Source of the DNA: an uncultured Acidobacteriota bacterium
GTDB lineage: Bacteria; Acidobacteriota; Terriglobia; Terriglobales; Acidobacteriaceae
Direction of reading: 5' to 3'
Assembly: GCA_903932385.1 (NCBI GenBank)
Contig: CAIZGA010000572.1
Coordinates: 1 to 5,962, forward strand
Length of the DNA stretch: 5,962 nucleotides
A model generated the notes under the pieces. That model searched no databases. It saw nothing but the letters and a program-made list of their open reading frames with translations, and was not told the DNA's origin. The position numbers were made by a program, and so were the translations under genes. Below, one piece after another: positions 4,886 to 5,962 of the stretch; within the stretch, counting starts at the first letter, position 1, and every line of letters begins with the position of its first letter.

Positions 4886-5962
4886 AAAACGCAGGAAAGC
4901 AAAAAGCAGCAACGCCCTTCAGAGGATGAAGTTGTAGGCAAAGCCTACGACGGCCGCATGATGAAGCGGTTGCTGACCTACATGCGTCCCTACCGCGTGC
5001 AGGCCATCGTCTCGCTGGTGGCCACTGTGCTGAAGGCCAGCTGCGACGTGGTCGGCCCGCTGATTACGCTTATCGCCATCAATCGCTACATGGCGCAGTC
5101 CCCTGTTGCCGCGCCGTCGCTTTCCAATGTCACCCACAATGCTGTTGCCGGATTCATCCTGCGGCTGGTAGATGGCTTCCACGCGGTCTACATCGGCTGG
5201 CTTTCGCATCTTTCGCCAGACCCGAAGGTTGGCATCCTGCAGTTGTGCGGTATCTGGCTGCTGGCGCTTTGCATGAGCTATGCCCTCGAATTTCTGCAGA
5301 CCTACCTGATGCAGTGGACCGGCCAGAAAATCATGTTCGACATGCGTAGCCAACTCTTCCGTCATCTGCAGCGGATGCATGTTGGCTTCTTCGACCGTAA
5401 CCCAGTCGGCCGTCTGGTCACGCGCGTCACCAGTGACGTGGATGCGCTGAATGAAATGATTACCAGCGGCGTGCTGGCCATCTTTGAAGACATCTTCGTA
5501 CTGGCCGGCATTGTGATTGTGATGCTGTGCATCAGCTGGTGGTTGGCGCTTGTGGCCTTTGCCGTGATGCCGGCCATACTCTACGTCACTCGCCTGTTTC
5601 GAATTTTTGTTCGCGACAGCTTCCGCCGTATCCGTTCTGCCGTAGCAAAAATCAATGCCTTCCTGTCAGAACACTCCAGCGGCATGAGTGTGGTTCAGCT
5701 CTTCAATCGCGAAGCACGCGCAGCACATGATTTTGAAGCCGTGAACATGTTGAACATGGTCGCGTACAAAGACGCCATCTTTGCCTACTCGCTTTATTAC
5801 CCCGCGGTGGAGTGGTTGAGTACGCTGGCGATTGCGCTGGTCATCTGGCTGGGCGGTCGTGGCGTCATCCACAACTGGGTCACGCTCGGCGTGCTGGTGG
5901 CCTTCATGCAATATGCATGGCGATTCTTCCGTCCCATTCAGGACCTCAGCGATAAATACAAC
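4865..5962 (+). CDS. ABC exporter half-transporter, membrane domain only (partial, runs off right edge)
   Basis: The frame is open from ATG 4865 to the last base (366 codons, no stop). It is the N-terminal membrane domain of a type I ABC exporter of the MsbA/LmrA/YheH kind, which exports lipids, drugs or peptides. A charged cytoplasmic tail (1-42) contains EDEVVGKAYDGR and LLTYMRPYR. Probable helices are at about 45-72, 122-146, 203-224, 225-247, 304-330 and 336-356. Family signatures are DMRSQLFRHLQRMHVGFFDRNPVGRLVTRVTSDVDALNEM (159-198, given as a region with first coupling helix F175-D177-N179-P180-G182), SVVQLFNRE (275-283) and FFRPIQDLSDKYN at the end. The ATP-binding domain, with Walker motifs, must lie beyond the window. 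The segment of about 50 residues between helices 1 and 2 (73-122) is longer than usual. The substrate cannot be told. The ATG lacks a ribosome binding site; M32/M33 are poorer starts. Confidence 0.9.
   Translation, partial: MPAEEEQKTQESKKQQRPSEDEVVGKAYDGRMMKRLLTYMRPYRVQAIVSLVATVLKASCDVVGPLITLIAINRYMAQSPVAAPSLSNVTHNAVAGFILRLVDGFHAVYIGWLSHLSPDPKVGILQLCGIWLLALCMSYALEFLQTYLMQWTGQKIMFDMRSQLFRHLQRMHVGFFDRNPVGRLVTRVTSDVDALNEMITSGVLAIFEDIFVLAGIVIVMLCISWWLALVAFAVMPAILYVTRLFRIFVRDSFRRIRSAVAKINAFLSEHSSGMSVVQLFNREARAAHDFEAVNMLNMVAYKDAIFAYSLYYPAVEWLSTLAIALVIWLGGRGVIHNWVTLGVLVAFMQYAWRFFRPIQDLSDKYN

Noticed and set aside
4919..5577. Minus-strand frames of 153 and 71 codons opposite the ABC exporter
   Set aside because: They lie inside the clear membrane domain of the plus-strand ABC gene, and their sequences (His/Gln/Asp-rich) look like antisense translation.
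1..5962. A new defence, mobile or biosynthetic system
   Set aside because: All intact genes are recognisable housekeeping or phosphate-regulon genes, and I saw no transposase, integrase, toxin, repeat array or unusual composition.

Overview
The window looks like chromosomal DNA of a moderate-GC Gram-negative bacterium. The best guess is Acidobacteriota, Terriglobia-like. This rests on remembered family resemblance: the HemW N-terminal half, a divergent ABC exporter whose N-terminus contains EDEVVGKAYDGR, and a phoB-phoR-pstS order. No search was run, so the taxonomy is inference. All intact genes are conventional core genes, with no sign of phage, transposon, CRISPR or RNA genes.

Layout. The minus strand carries, in transcription order, hemW (4828-3644), phoB (3514-2816), phoR (2762-1359), pstS (1289-276) and probably the first codons of pstC running off the left edge (from about 34). 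The plus strand carries only the start of one gene, an ABC exporter half-transporter beginning at 4865 and still open at 5962. It is divergent from hemW, with just 36 bp between the two start codons.

How they work together. phoB-phoR-pstS(-pst transporter) is a phosphate-starvation module. PhoR is a membrane histidine kinase with almost no periplasmic part. PhoB is its DNA-binding response regulator. PstS is the periplasmic phosphate-binding protein of the Pst ABC importer. A well-formed Pho box (two 7-mers at 11-bp period, with a -10-like hexamer 10 bp on) lies across the phoR stop codon, just upstream of pstS. PhoB therefore probably drives pstS directly. A second, weaker Pho-box-like repeat lies after pstS, next to a strong hairpin, in the pstS-pstC gap. 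HemW (heme chaperone) and the ABC exporter have no obvious link to phosphate.

Three start codons need correction from the longest open frame. hemW should start at GTG 4828, which removes an overlap with the ABC gene. phoB should start at TTG 3514, behind a strong ribosome binding site. pstS starts with GTG. The least explained parts are the non-coding dyads at 3563-3625, 212-252 and 142-170. I did not find a convincing undescribed multi-gene system here.
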